DNA from: Siphonodentalium dalli
Lineage: Eukaryota > Mollusca > Scaphopoda > Gadilida > Siphonodentaliidae
DNA length: 64,000 nt
Assembly (NCBI GenBank): GCA_032622095.1
Contig: CP136061.1
Coordinates: forward strand, 119,612,754-119,676,753
Direction of reading: 5' to 3'
The translations under genes and the position numbers were made by a program. Below are positions 33,801 through 41,628 of the stretch, in pieces; position 1 is the stretch's first letter, and every line of letters begins with the position of its first letter. Below the pieces are notes generated by a model. The model was not told where the DNA came from. It ran no database searches and worked only from the letters and a program-made list of their open reading frames with translations.

Positions 33801-35107
33801 TGGAATTTTATCAAGAAAGGAGGGGTTATAAATTAACTGACCTCAAAAATTGACACACTGTTGATTCAACAACACAACTGTAAATTTTTAATAACTAAAA
33901 TAGAGGAAACTATGTTCAAGAGCTCAGCTATGGATAACATAAAATAAGTAAGGTTATGCTGCCAGAAATTAATTAAGACTGTCAGGATATCACCAAAGGC
34001 CCACTTAATTTTCGATTCACCGATTATTTTTTTATAGTGCCTTGATATACGGTTTTAATAACATTCTATGCCATAAATTATGATTAAAATACTATAATTC
34101 ATCACAATCTGGAATGTCTGTGTCTCAGAAGATGCCCATAGAGAAATAGAAATTATGAAATCATAAAATCATTTCCCCTGTTATGGCTCCCAGAATGCAA
34201 AAGAATTCAAACTGTAGTTTATTTTCAATGGAAGATGAATAACTCTATATCTAAATATATAGAGTTGTTCCCCTTCCATTGAAAATAATAGACTTTGTGC
34301 AGAAACTTAAGCACAGAACAGACATCAATATCTCGGCAAAACAACATGTTCACAGTTTATTACATCGATTAAGTTGAAAATACAATGTTTTGGGGCTTCC
34401 TCTTTCAAATGGTATATAATATGGCAAATATTTTATATAATGTGATTTGGGGGTTCGAAAATTAAGTGGGCCTTTAACCCTTTACCCAACAGAAAGGCCC
34501 TGTGCCAATGCATTCTCTTATATATGCGAGTCGACCATAGGTCGCCTCGCATATATAAGAGAATGCATTGGCTTAACACATTAAAAATTATAAAATTGTT
34601 AAAGAATGTAAGAAAAAATGGTAAAAAGTGTTAAAAAAAGATTTTGTTTAGGCCAATGCATTCTCTTATATATGCGAGGCGACCTATGGTCGACTCGCAT
34701 ATATAAGAGAATGCATTGGCACAGGGCATAACTATAACTATCACAATGTGGTCAAGGAGCCGGTTCCAATGATATCCATATTTGTATGGTTTTATTGAGA
34801 CAGACCGAAGATATTTTAGGCTGTTGAAGCTTTATTTGGCCGGTTTTGGCCGGTTTGTTGGGTAAAGGGTTAATCTCATGTACCGTTGCTGTTGTCATAC
34901 TTCAATTAACTCGCTATGACAAACTCATATGAAACCAGATATTATTAGAAACTTTTCGACATCTCACCATTCTTTGACCTTAGCGCCAGCCCCACAGTAT
35001 TCAGCCAGTTCATCTAAAGCCTCATCTTTCACAACTGTTGAGTCAACGTCAAAGCAAACAGCATCAACATTCCTCCATATGTCTCTAACAGCGTCATCAG
35101 TTGCCAT
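18710..35107 (-). CDS. PSPH: phosphoserine phosphatase, complete coding sequence in five exons
   Basis: Exons (minus strand) 35107-34968, 33106-32972, 31774-31629, 29257-29109 and 18811-18710 give 672 nt: 223 residues plus stop, against 225 for the human enzyme. It hydrolyses O-phospho-L-serine to serine, the last step of the phosphorylated serine pathway, in the cytosol, and is a HAD-family Mg-dependent phosphatase. Visible motifs: I, FDVDST with nucleophile Asp20 and acid/base Asp22; cap region with AMGGG; II, VTGGF with Thr109 where human has Ser; III, Lys158 in GGKAKV; IV, GDGATDMEA with Asp179 and Asp183; then DAFIGFGGNV. All intron phases agree and splice sites are GT-AG. The start ATG lies 2 nt after a good acceptor (tctttttattag), so a 5' UTR exon is expected upstream but was not located. 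The last intron is 10.3 kb and packed with mobile elements. Confidence 0.97.
18812..19285. other. PSPH intron 4, 3' end, no recognised feature
   Basis: AT-rich. No coding or repeat structure identified. Confidence 0.5.
19286..23366. mobile_element. satellite-bearing element 2 (about 24 monomers)
   Basis: Left end AATGAAAGTGTCAATGACAC then TGTAGCTCAACTT; right end ACTTTACAAAGTAAAGTTGA then GCTAAA. Between them runs the monomer array. It lies in PSPH intron 4, opposite in orientation to 10474-12212. The end motifs TAGCTCAACTT/AAGTTGAGCTA are shared by both. Confidence 0.85.
19405..23260. repeat. tandem array of ~164-bp and ~154-bp monomers
   Basis: Successive CAAGATGGC positions (19422, 19585, 19749, 19913, 20067, 20231, 20395) give 163-164 bp steps, with a 154-bp step where the spacer GTCATACAAAGAGTA is shortened (GCTAATGGATTAAATTTTGA type). 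The short type recurs at about 20067, 20868, 21526, 22004, 22325, 22645 and 23131. Each monomer holds AAGATGGCTGCTGGCGGCCA, resembling a YY1 site, and CGTTCCCATCTACATGTCA. Confidence 0.92.
23669..27986. mobile_element. Z: 4.3-kb element with ~690-bp inverted repeats, TA duplication
   Basis: Ends GTCGGTCTCACAACT and inverse, flanked by TA (23667-23668, 27987-27988). Arms about 23669-24365 and 27275-27986 match with indels, and each contains the ACCCCAAAATTGGGGTTCA hairpin. No open frame of 60 codons exists anywhere inside. It lies in PSPH intron 4. A further remnant is at 1-336. Confidence 0.85.
24366..27274. other. interior of element Z: long AT-rich non-coding core
   Basis: About 2.9 kb, no ORF of 60 codons in six frames, no recognised domain, no tandem repeats. 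Confidence 0.6.
28189..29076. mobile_element. F2: TTAA-flanked element interrupted by a retroposon-like insert
   Basis: TTAAAGGCCAACTTAATTTT ... AATATTAAGTGGACCTTTAA. The insertion at 28239-28635 splits it; without that, its length matches other F copies (~480 bp). It ends 32 bp before PSPH exon 4. Confidence 0.82.
28239..28635. mobile_element. retroposon-like insert with internal direct repeat
   Basis: Begins CTAGCTGATGTGCCCAACTT, ends ACACACAGACAGAATTTCC, flanked by AAAATA on both sides (28233-28238, 28636-28641). It holds two ~120-bp direct copies of GAGGTCAAGGACACGGTC ... CGGGATCAAAGTAG. Family not recognised. Confidence 0.6.
29109..29257 (-). CDS. PSPH: PSPH coding exon 4 (Lys158 and GDGATDMEA)
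   Basis: 149-nt exon with YTGFDKDEPT, GGKAKV (catalytic Lys) and MIGDGATDMEA (Mg-binding Asp). Acceptor TTTCCTCAG, donor GTAAGT; phase 0 at its end. Confidence 0.96.
29426..29877. mobile_element. D1: TTAA-flanked element
   Basis: TTAACCCTTTCAGTGCCAGG ... CCTGGCACTGAAAGGGTTAA; central hairpin TATATATGCGAGGCGACC. It yields a 184-codon minus-strand frame that is an artefact of the repeat. Its right TTAA is shared with C4. Confidence 0.88.
29874..30020. mobile_element. C4: truncated family-C element sharing a TTAA with D1
   Basis: TTAACCCTTCCATGACTGG starts at D1's terminal TTAA. The element breaks off after GAAGCTCCCTATGAAG, so the right end is lost. Confidence 0.78.
30545..30739 (-). pseudogene. 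C-terminal fragment of unknown protein (..YANWRNVAFY-stop)
   Basis: About 64 codons open up to the TA next to element B4, with coding-like sequence ILIIPHYDELNKMFAMSTAG and KLVFRHYANWRNVAFY-stop. The tail recurs at 14452-14514. No family recognised. A dispersed coding element whose upstream part is lost beyond B4. Confidence 0.5.
30741..30953. mobile_element. B4: mariner-type miniature element
   Basis: CAGTAATGCTCTAATTAATC ... GAGCATTACTG, 213 bp, TA on both sides. Confidence 0.88.
31041..31612. mobile_element. A (long form) in PSPH intron 3, containing J1
   Basis: Inverted ends CTGAGTTTAGTGTGCCTGTC and inverse, two GAGGGTGAATTTA hairpins and the internal GGGTGTACATCACAATATTC segment seen at 45.7 kb. 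Bracketed by TGATAATC(G/A)GTCTCACC. J1 sits in its centre. The right end lies 16 bp from the PSPH exon 3 donor. Confidence 0.82.
31279..31401. mobile_element. J1: 123-bp element, 6-bp duplication AATAAT
   Basis: CAGCCCTCATAATTGGC ... AATTAAAAGGGCTG, flanked by AATAAT on both sides. It differs at one base from J2 (59059-59181) by eye. Confidence 0.85.
31629..31774 (-). CDS. PSPH: PSPH coding exon 3 (motif II, VTGGF)
   Basis: 146-nt exon encoding ELIAKLHSRKAVVYLVTGGF and the following IFANRIL strand. Its donor CAGG/GTGAGA belongs to a 20-bp direct repeat that brackets a family-A mobile element. Confidence 0.95.
32018..32425. mobile_element. E1: ~400-bp palindromic element
   Basis: AAGGTACTCAATCCGATTAAG pairs with CTAATTGGATTGAGTA; the central hairpin is AACTCTAAAATCAAGTGG with its inverse. 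A second, right-truncated copy is at 35165. No clear target duplication. Confidence 0.82.
32734..32947. mobile_element. B5: mariner-type element beside PSPH exon 2
   Basis: CAGTAATGCTCTAAATAATC ... GAGCATTACTG with TA flanks. It ends about 24 bp from the exon 2 donor. Confidence 0.88.
32972..33106 (-). CDS. PSPH: PSPH coding exon 2 (cap domain)
   Basis: 135-nt exon encoding NKAMGGGISF through LTPGI, the helical cap that closes over the substrate. Donor GTAAGT, acceptor TTTTACAG. It is bracketed by miniature elements C5 (34 bp from the acceptor) and B5 (about 24 bp from the donor). Confidence 0.95.
33140..33400. mobile_element. C5: TTAA-flanked element next to PSPH exon 2 acceptor
   Basis: TTAACCCTTTCATGACTGG ... 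CAGTCATGAAAGGGTTAA, complete. Its TTAA is 34 bp upstream (in transcript sense) of the exon 2 acceptor, so the branch point region borders or lies in the element. Confidence 0.88.
33401..33993. other. PSPH intron 1, no recognised feature
   Basis: AT-rich, no coding or repeat structure identified. Confidence 0.5.
33994..34477. mobile_element. F3: palindromic element, right TTAA intact
   Basis: AAAGGCCCACTTAATTTTCG ... AATTAAGTGGGCCTTTAA. The left TTAA has decayed (CACC). Its right TTAA (34474-34477) also begins the next element. Confidence 0.85.
34474..34873. mobile_element. D-like TTAA-flanked element (variant ends)
   Basis: TTAACCCTTTACCCAACAG ... TGTTGGGTAAAGGGTTAA, two TATATATGCGAGTCGACC hairpins. 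It shares the TTAA with F3. Confidence 0.85.
34968..35107 (-). CDS. PSPH: PSPH coding exon 1 (catalytic DVDST)
   Basis: Encodes MATDDAVRDIWRNVDAVCFD... with motif I (DVDST) and DELAEYCG. It starts at an ATG two bases after a splice acceptor and ends with donor GTGAGA after two bases of a Trp codon. Confidence 0.95.
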
Positions 35108-35164
35108 GGCTAATAAAAAGATGGAATCAGTCAGGATTGAAAAAATATACAATTGGCCAAGCAA

Positions 35165-35462
35165 TTTAAAGGTACTCAATCCAATCAGATGCTCCTAATT
35201 TACTATTTCTTTGGCTTCGGGGTAAAAAATATTTGAATTGAGTTGAGGAACCCACCCATCAAAGCTCAAAGTGATTTTTGAAGTTTGTTATTTCTCGAGA
35301 TGTGTACTAATAATTGGCCCAGCAACACGTGGTCAAACGGACAAATTGCGGATGAAGATGGATAACTCTAAAATCAAGTGGTAATAATAACTGGTTGATT
35401 TTAGAGTTATCCATCTTCATAAATAACAAACTTCAAAAATAGATATCAGATCACTCTGATTT
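35165..35462. mobile_element. E2: right-truncated copy of element E
   Basis: Starts TTTAAAGGTACTCAATCCAA, has the ATAACTCTAAAATCAAGTGG hairpin, and stops at AGATCACTCTG where the coding-like block 35463-35830 begins. Confidence 0.75.
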
Positions 35463-35827
35463 GAAATTCCTGTTACACTCACGGAACATGTCCAAACAAA
35501 ACCTGGAATGGCACATTCTCGACATTTCAAATTGGATCTCAGACCCGGCTTTGGGCTGTCGAGGGTAAACATGGTGATCATTGATACCTCTTCTGCTGGT
35601 GCAAACAGCGTGCCAGTACATGCCTTTACCAAACATTTGTCCAACTTCGGGTTGCAAAAAGCACATCATGGGTTGTGAGTAATCGACTGACGCTTTCTGC
35701 ATGTAATTTTGAACGTCGGTCGAATTGCACACAGTGTTGCTCTCCTGGGTAGTGGATACATATGACATGTCTTTGCCAAACACGATGCCGACTGACTTTA
35801 AAATCTGGTCAGATATCTCTCACGATG
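35451..35827 (-). pseudogene. coding-like block of unknown family
   Basis: About 120 codons open, containing SDQILKSVGIVFGKDMSYVS, YSQPMMCFLQPEVGQMFGKG and MCHSRFCLDMFRECNRNF; rich in Met and Cys. A TGA lies just upstream and the right part of E2 abuts its end. It is probably the 3' part of the same broken gene as 36197-36325. No domain recognised. Confidence 0.4.
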
Positions 35828-35846
35828 AGGGAATTTCTCTGGGATT

Positions 35847-36325
35847 TATCCGATGGTCGCCTTGAGTATAGACAAGGCAGCAAACCCATTCTTGGCACAC
35901 AAAAAGAGTATTAACCCTTTGAGTGCCAGGTCCGATTTTTGTATCAACCCATATACCCTGTGCCAATGCATTCTCTTATATATGCGAGTCGACCATAGGT
36001 CGCCTCGCATATATAAGAGAATGCATTGGCCTAACAATTTTTCATCATTTGTTATTATTTTTTACAATTTTTTACAATTTTAATAATTTTTTAAAAATCT
36101 AAAAAATAAAATAATCTTTTTTTAATTTTTTTAGGGCCGATTTTACAGACCGTAAATTAGGGCCGATGAGATCGGCCCCTGGCACTGAAAGGGTTAAGTC
36201 ACTCAAACTCAGAACTCTAAAGCCAGATGTGCCAACTATCCATTTTTTTGCATCAATAAAGTCTGCAGATGGTGCTGAACTATCTGTTGTAGGTGTAAAA
36301 TAACGCAGACACTTTCGTTTCATTG
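35847..36325 (-). pseudogene. 64-codon open frame split by element D2
   Basis: Upstream part 36323-36198 starts at an ATG (MKRKCLRYFTPTTDSSAPS...) and includes AKKWIVGTSGFRVLSL. Downstream part 35910-35847 includes CAKNGFAALSILKATIG-stop. D2 lies between at a TTAA, and the frame is continuous across the insertion point if one TTAA is kept. Not recognised; possibly a decayed transposon or captured gene. Confidence 0.45.
35911..36197. mobile_element. D2: TTAA-flanked element inserted in an open frame
   Basis: TTAACCCTTTGAGTGCCAGG ... CTGGCACTGAAAGGGTTAA, opposite in orientation to D3 at 36345, so the two D copies form a large imperfect palindrome around 36198-36344. Confidence 0.88.
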
Positions 36326-36344
36326 TTTTCGGTGACGAAGTGAG

Positions 36345-36629
36345 TTAACCCTTTCAGTGCCAGGGGCCGATCTCATCGGCCCTAATTTACGGTCTGTAAA
36401 ATCAGCCCTAAAAAATAAAAAACATTTTAGTTTTTTTTTAGATTTTTAAAAAATTATTAAAATTGTAAAAAATTGTAAAGAATAATAACAAATGATGAAA
36501 AATTGTTAGGCCAATGCATTCTCTTATATATGCGAGGCGACCTATGGTCGACTCGCATATATAAGAGAATGCATTGGCACAGGGTATATGGGTTGATACA
36601 AAAATCGGACCTGGCACTCAAAGGGTTAT
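36345..36629. mobile_element. D3: family-D element, one end mutated to TTAT
   Basis: TTAACCCTTTCAGTGCCAGG ... GGCACTCAAAGGGTTAT; hairpin as in D1. Confidence 0.86.
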
Positions 36630-37062
36630 TGCATGGCTCGCTCAGACAAGAAACACATGTGTACGGTGTTAATTACTTGGTGACAAAAATGCATCTGATC
36701 GTTATTATGAAAGCACGCCGTCGCAAAAGAGTAAATCACGAGAGAAAGCAATAATTGACTGCAATTGGTGGGCAGTGTATTTAACATCACCAATCGTGCG
36801 CTTCCATGTGAGATCGACAGTTGGGACACGCCTACTTGCTGGTGTTCAGGCCAGCAACTGTTTGTCAGAACTATTGCAATAAGAATTCCTCCAAAGTTGG
36901 GAAAATATAAAATACTATAATATAATAGAACCAATTATGACAAGTTGTTGAGAAGTTTGGCAAAATTAGTGCAATAAGAATTCCTCCAATGTTGGGAAAA
37001 TAAAAAATATTAATATAAATAAAACTAAGTTATTGAGAATTGTTCTGCATTTTCGTAAAATG
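36630..37062. other. no recognised feature
   Basis: Contains a direct duplication of AATAAGAATTCCTCCAA(A/T)GTTGGGAAAATA at about 36878 and 36973. No coding support. Confidence 0.5.
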
Positions 37063-37516
37063 CCCTAATTTACGGTCTGTAAAATCGGCCCTTAAAAAAA
37101 AAAAAAAAAATTTTTTTTAATATTATGAATGTTTTTGTTTTGTTTGGGTTGAATTTTTTTTGGATATGCTTAAACATGCTATAGCGAATTTAAAAACAAA
37201 CTGGTTAAAACCTTAGGGGCATGTTATAACTCAAAACTATCACCAAGTATTCATAGTAATAATTTTGATGCCCATGAAAAATGTAAGATTCCCTGGCACT
37301 AAACCTACAAAATAAGTCTGTTAAAGAATATAAGTAAAAATTATTAAAATTGTGAAAAATTGTAAAAAATAATAACAAATGATGAATTTTTTTTAGGCCA
37401 ATGCATTCTCTTATATATGCGAGGCGACCTATGGTCGACTCGCATATATAAGAGAATGCATTGGCACAGGGTATATGGGTTGATACAAAAATCGGACCTG
37501 GCACTGAAAGGGTTAA
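37063..37516. mobile_element. D4: 5'-truncated family-D element
   Basis: Begins inside the family at CTAATTTACGGTCTGTAAAA and ends CTGGCACTGAAAGGGTTAA; otherwise like D1. Confidence 0.82.
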
Positions 37517-38755
37517 GACCTCTGTTCTGCTCTGTCTGGAGTTAATCACTGCATAAACAAGTTACGGGAATCATTCGGCCAAGCAGAGTTATATATCATA
37601 ATACGATTTATGCAATTTTAAGGGCATTTATTATGAAGACATCAGTTGCGAATATGGCCTATTTTCATATACCGGTATATAATACATATGATGATTAAAA
37701 TAGGGGTACCTGTGTAATTGCTATTAAGATATCTAACATAAGATAAGATACGTTTTAATGGTCTTTCAAGCACACATTGGTGAAGGACAACCTACATGTA
37801 TAGATAAAAATAAACAGAGGAATACATGGTACATAAGTGATATACATGTAACAAGTAACAGATTAACAGAAATTGTAAAGATGTAGAATGTCAAATTATT
37901 TGATTTATTAATGGACATAGGTCACCTGCGAAATGATGTGATATACCATATGGTACATCACTACTTCTGCAATCGACCCATGTCCAGCATGAGTATGGCG
38001 TTTATACAGGGTATAAGACTGTAAAGGAGTTGTCCGGCACTAACAGGTGACCAAAAACCATCGGGGATAGCATAAGATAACAGACCTAAGACCATTTATT
38101 TCTATTATGGTCCCCAATGGATTCAAGCCACATGAGAGACCGGAACACACCCATACGCTTCCTACCATCACAAACCATATATATAATTAATAAACAGCCA
38201 ATATGCAGACCTGGGACAAGCAGGGTGCCCCTCCCACAGTGGGATGGCAATATATATTACAGGGCCTGTAGAACGTGGTAAATCATAGACGGTTTCATCA
38301 AGAAGATTAGGGTTTGTCATAAATCTGTCGGATAAAGATGGTGGCAGTCATCAAACCGAACAGTTCACTATTGTCAGAGCCAGTGTAAGAATTTGAATTT
38401 GGGGCAGCTAGGTACGCAAGAAATAAAACAACAACTTACATACATGTATAGAAAAATGTACCGGATTCATGCAATATACGATATAAAGCTGTCAGATCAT
38501 CGAGAAGGATTTCAAAGCAAAATAGTACCAAGACAACTGAAATGCACTGAATGAAAATTGCGTGTAACAAATATTTTCATATCCAGCGATGACACTATGC
38601 GAAGCATAGCTATCACTAGATCAATAAAAGGTTAGCCGACCACAGTGTCCCTCGACAACATGGCAAGTCGATGCCGCTTTGTTAAATACATATTTTTAAA
38701 TGTTGAAATTTTCTAAGTCGAAAAGGGCTAATAACTCCATAAAAAATTATTTTAC
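37517..38755. other. intergenic; one short hairpin
   Basis: TGGACATAGGTCACCTGCGA (about 37912) pairs with the inverse GCAATCGACCCATGTCCA, a ~75-bp hairpin. Otherwise no recognised feature. A 5' UTR exon or promoter of PSPH could lie here but none can be shown. Confidence 0.45.
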
Positions 38756-38988
38756 CGTCATCTATATACATGTTGCACATCTCCAATATGTGGGTAACAA
38801 TACTCTGAAGTTTCAAATATCTACGTTCAAAACTGTAGGAGGAGTTGATTACACCATGAAGGTACCCTCATATTGAAAATTATATAAAAAATGTTTTCTA
38901 AGTCAAAAAGGGTTAATAACTCTGTCAAAAAATAATTTTTCCGTCATCTATATACATGTTGCACATCTTCAATATATGGGCAACAATA
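38756..38988. repeat. fragment of an older repeat interrupted by the 39-41 kb element
   Basis: CCGTCATCTATATACATGTT and GCACATCTCCAATAT occur twice (38757 and 38941) and again at 41137 beyond the big element, with GTAGGAGGAG.TGATTACACC shared at 38835 and 41240. Confidence 0.6.
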
Positions 38989-39618
38989 GGGACACACTAT
39001 AAAGTGTATGCCGAGGCCGAGGCCGGCTCCAAATAAAAGGTGTATACGGGGTGTTATATGGCGTTTGGTCCGTTGTTTCTCAATGGATATTATTGAAATT
39101 TGGTGTATATGTCCGGACTGGGACATGGAATACAATAATGTTTGAATTGTTTTTAAATTCTCAAATTTGTTGATTTTATTCAACTTTTTCGTTCTGAAAC
39201 ACACTATAAAGTGTATGCGGCCGGCTCCAAAATAAAAGGTGTAGGCGGACTTGATGTCGCATTATCTTCTTTGTTTATAAATGGATATGACTGAAATTTA
39301 GTATATATGTCCGGGTTATGATATGGAATACATTAAAGTTTGAATTGTTTTTAAATTCACAAATTTGTTGATTTTATTCAACTTTTCGTTCTTTCGTTCT
39401 ATAAAGTGTAAGCGGCCGGCTCCAATTAAAATGTGAAAGCGGCTTATGTGCTTAGAGTTATAGGTAATCGGATTAACTAATTGGCGACTCTAGACTATTG
39501 TGTTTTGGGGCATTTGAGGTTTTTTGCGAAATAATAATTTAGAAAGTGACTACATTTATTTTAAATGATAACTTTATTTAATCATAATAAACACATAAAA
39601 TATAATAACAAACATGTT

Positions 39619-39903
39619 GGCCGCGACGGGATAGAGGAGTCGGTAGTACCACACCCTGCTCCTGCCGAAGAAGAGAGGTCAGCGAAAGAAGAATCTGCAC
39701 TGTCTTAGAAACTGGCGGCAGCTGTCTCCGATGCAGCCGAGTACCGGAAAAAACAAGAAATGAAACAAAGAGAGCTTGAAATCAACCAACTGGCTGAGTC
39801 ATTAGAGAGACAATTACAACAACAACAACAACAGCTAACAACAACGTCACCCCCTTCTTCTGGAGAAAAGAATCCAAAGAAAAAAAGAAAAAAGAAGAAG
39901 TAA
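39619..39903 (+). pseudogene. coiled-coil, lysine-tailed protein remnant in the 39-41 kb element
   Basis: 95 codons with one in-frame TAG (39706-39708). After it comes a heptad-like stretch (YRKKQEMKQRELEINQLAES), a glutamine run, a Ser/Thr/Pro linker and the basic tail KNPKKKRKKKK-stop, a likely nuclear localisation signal. No start found; partner ORF at 40364. Looks like the end of a DNA-binding or gag-like protein. Confidence 0.55.
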
Positions 39904-40008
39904 CCATAAAAATAATGCTTTACTTTTTATTGATTGATTTTTGAATAAAGGCGATAATATGAGGGGTTAAGGAAAGGGCCTTTGGCCCTTTCGACAATCC
40001 CGGGGTTA

Positions 40009-40024
40009 GCCCCCCCCCCCCCCC
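40009..40024. repeat. poly-C tract
   Basis: Sixteen consecutive C after GGGGTTAG, between the two ORF remnants. Confidence 0.9.
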
Positions 40025-40363
40025 AAATCACAATTTCACCTATGCATGTATCAGCGCGCCTCTCACAACAAAAATGTGTTCACTTCCACGCATCAAAGTA
40101 ATCTATTGTCATGTTGTTTCTTGGTGTAACAACACGTGAGTTGATCAGTATTGATGTAAGTTCACTTGTGAATGATCCGAAACAAGGTTCTGTTTTGACA
40201 GTTTACCGCATACTCAATACTGATTCGCACGTGTTGAGTATAAACAACCTGCCAAGGTGACTGATGGTTAGATGAAGTCACCCTTTCCCATCTACCAATA
40301 TAACATGCAGAGGAAATAGCTAATTTATTTCAAACACCAACATCATCATGTTTAAGACTAAGA

Positions 40364-40663
40364 TTGCATTTTTTTGGCAGCAGCTATATCAGACGACTAC
40401 GTGATTTCGACCATATTCTGACGCCTGGCAGAATATCAATGGGTGACTTCGAAGAGCAGAGAAAGAAGATAAACAGACGAATCCAGAAAAAACTGAAGAA
40501 AACATTCGTCCTCTTTCCTGACATCCGGTATCCTGCTGACTTTGACCCCTCCGACCTTATACACCTCTACCAGCCTGAGAAAAAAAATCAGAATATTGGA
40601 ATCGTCCGGTATAAGAGGAGTATCGAACGCATTCTGAGAGGTGCCACCCAGCACCGAACATGA
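40364..40663 (+). pseudogene. SGNH-hydrolase-like remnant in the 39-41 kb element
   Basis: 100 codons. HFFGSSYIRRLRDF resembles block I (G-S/D-S with Ser nucleophile) of SGNH hydrolase-like proteins often found in invertebrate mobile elements, and PSDLIHLYQPEKKNQNIGI resembles block V (D-x-x-H). The middle blocks are missing, so this is an internally deleted copy. The minus-strand frame at 40436-40654 is a shadow. Confidence 0.45.
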
Positions 40664-41269
40664 AACTGTATGCCATATGTTTGTTATATTCTATGAATTT
40701 AATGTCTTTATATTATTTTATGCATTGTGATTAAATTAATTTTATCATGTATTTCACTTTCTAAATTATTATTTCCCCAAAAACCTCAAATGATACAAAA
40801 CACCCTACTAGTAGACTAATAGTCTAGAGTCGTCAGTTAGTTAATCCGATTACCTATATCGCTAAGCACATAAGCCGCTTACACCTTTTAATTGGAGTCG
40901 ACCGCATACACTTTATAGTGTGTTTCAGAACGGAAAAGTTGAATAAAATCAACAAATTTGTGAATTTAAAAACAATTCAAACATTATTGTATTCCACGTC
41001 CCAGCCCGGACATATACACCAAATTGAGAAACAACGGACCAAACGCCATATAACACCCCATATACACCTTTTATTTGGAGCCGGCCTCGGCATACACATT
41101 ATAGTGTGTCCCCAACAATATTCTGAATATTCCGGCCGTCATCTATATGCATGTTGCACATCTTCAATATATATATAGTATATATGCTATAGCCTATATG
41201 GGCAACAATATTCTGAAATTTCAAATCTCTGGGATGAAATCTGTAGGAGGAGATGATTACACCATGAAG

Positions 41270-41525
41270 GCCGGTACTCAAAAGTGTGACGGACGGACGT
41301 ACGAACGGACGGAGCCCGTTTCTATAGTCCCCCTTTTCATTCAGAACGTCGGGGGACAATAATACCTGTGTTAGGGGCTACATTTGTCTAAAATAATTAG
41401 GGTAGGTAGGTAGGTAGGGAATGTTTTTTTTCCCCAAATTATTTTATACTCAAAAGTGTGACGGACAGACGGAGCCCGTTTCTATACTATAGTCCCCCTT
41501 TTCTTTCAGAACGTCGGGGGACAAA
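41270..41525. repeat. direct repeat of ~80 bp and GTAG microsatellite
   Basis: TACTCAAAAGTGTGACGGAC ... CAGAACGTCGGGGGACAA occurs at about 41276-41361 and again at 41447-41524. Between is a (GTAG)n run near 41402. Confidence 0.8.
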
Positions 41526-41545
41526 AATGTTGGCTGCCTCCAGTC

Positions 41546-41619
41546 TAGATCATGTCATTAATCTCTACTAATGCTAACGCCCGGTCGTTAGCATTAGTAG
41601 AGATTCATGGCATGATCTA
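41546..41619. mobile_element. H-family minimal element, 74 bp, 9-bp duplication
   Basis: TAGATCATG ... CATGATCTA hairpin flanked exactly by CCTCCAGTC (41537-41545, 41620-41628). Same ends as 9364-9868. Confidence 0.9.
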
Positions 41620-41628
41620 CCTCCAGTC

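Larger units (their letters stand above)
38989..41112. mobile_element. 2.1-kb element with long inverted repeats and 8-bp duplication
   Basis: Ends GGGACACACTATAAAGTGTA and inverse. Exact duplication CAACAATA at 38981-38988 and 41113-41120. The inverted homology reaches inward to about 39572 and 40750; on the left the ~210-bp end unit is repeated (starts near 38992, 39200, 39400). Between lie two decayed coding stretches. Superfamily not certain; 8-bp duplications occur in hAT, P and Merlin. Confidence 0.85.

Noticed and set aside
40436-40654. Minus-strand 72-codon ORF in the 39-41 kb element
   Set aside because: It is the antisense of the SGNH-like remnant and has no motif of its own.
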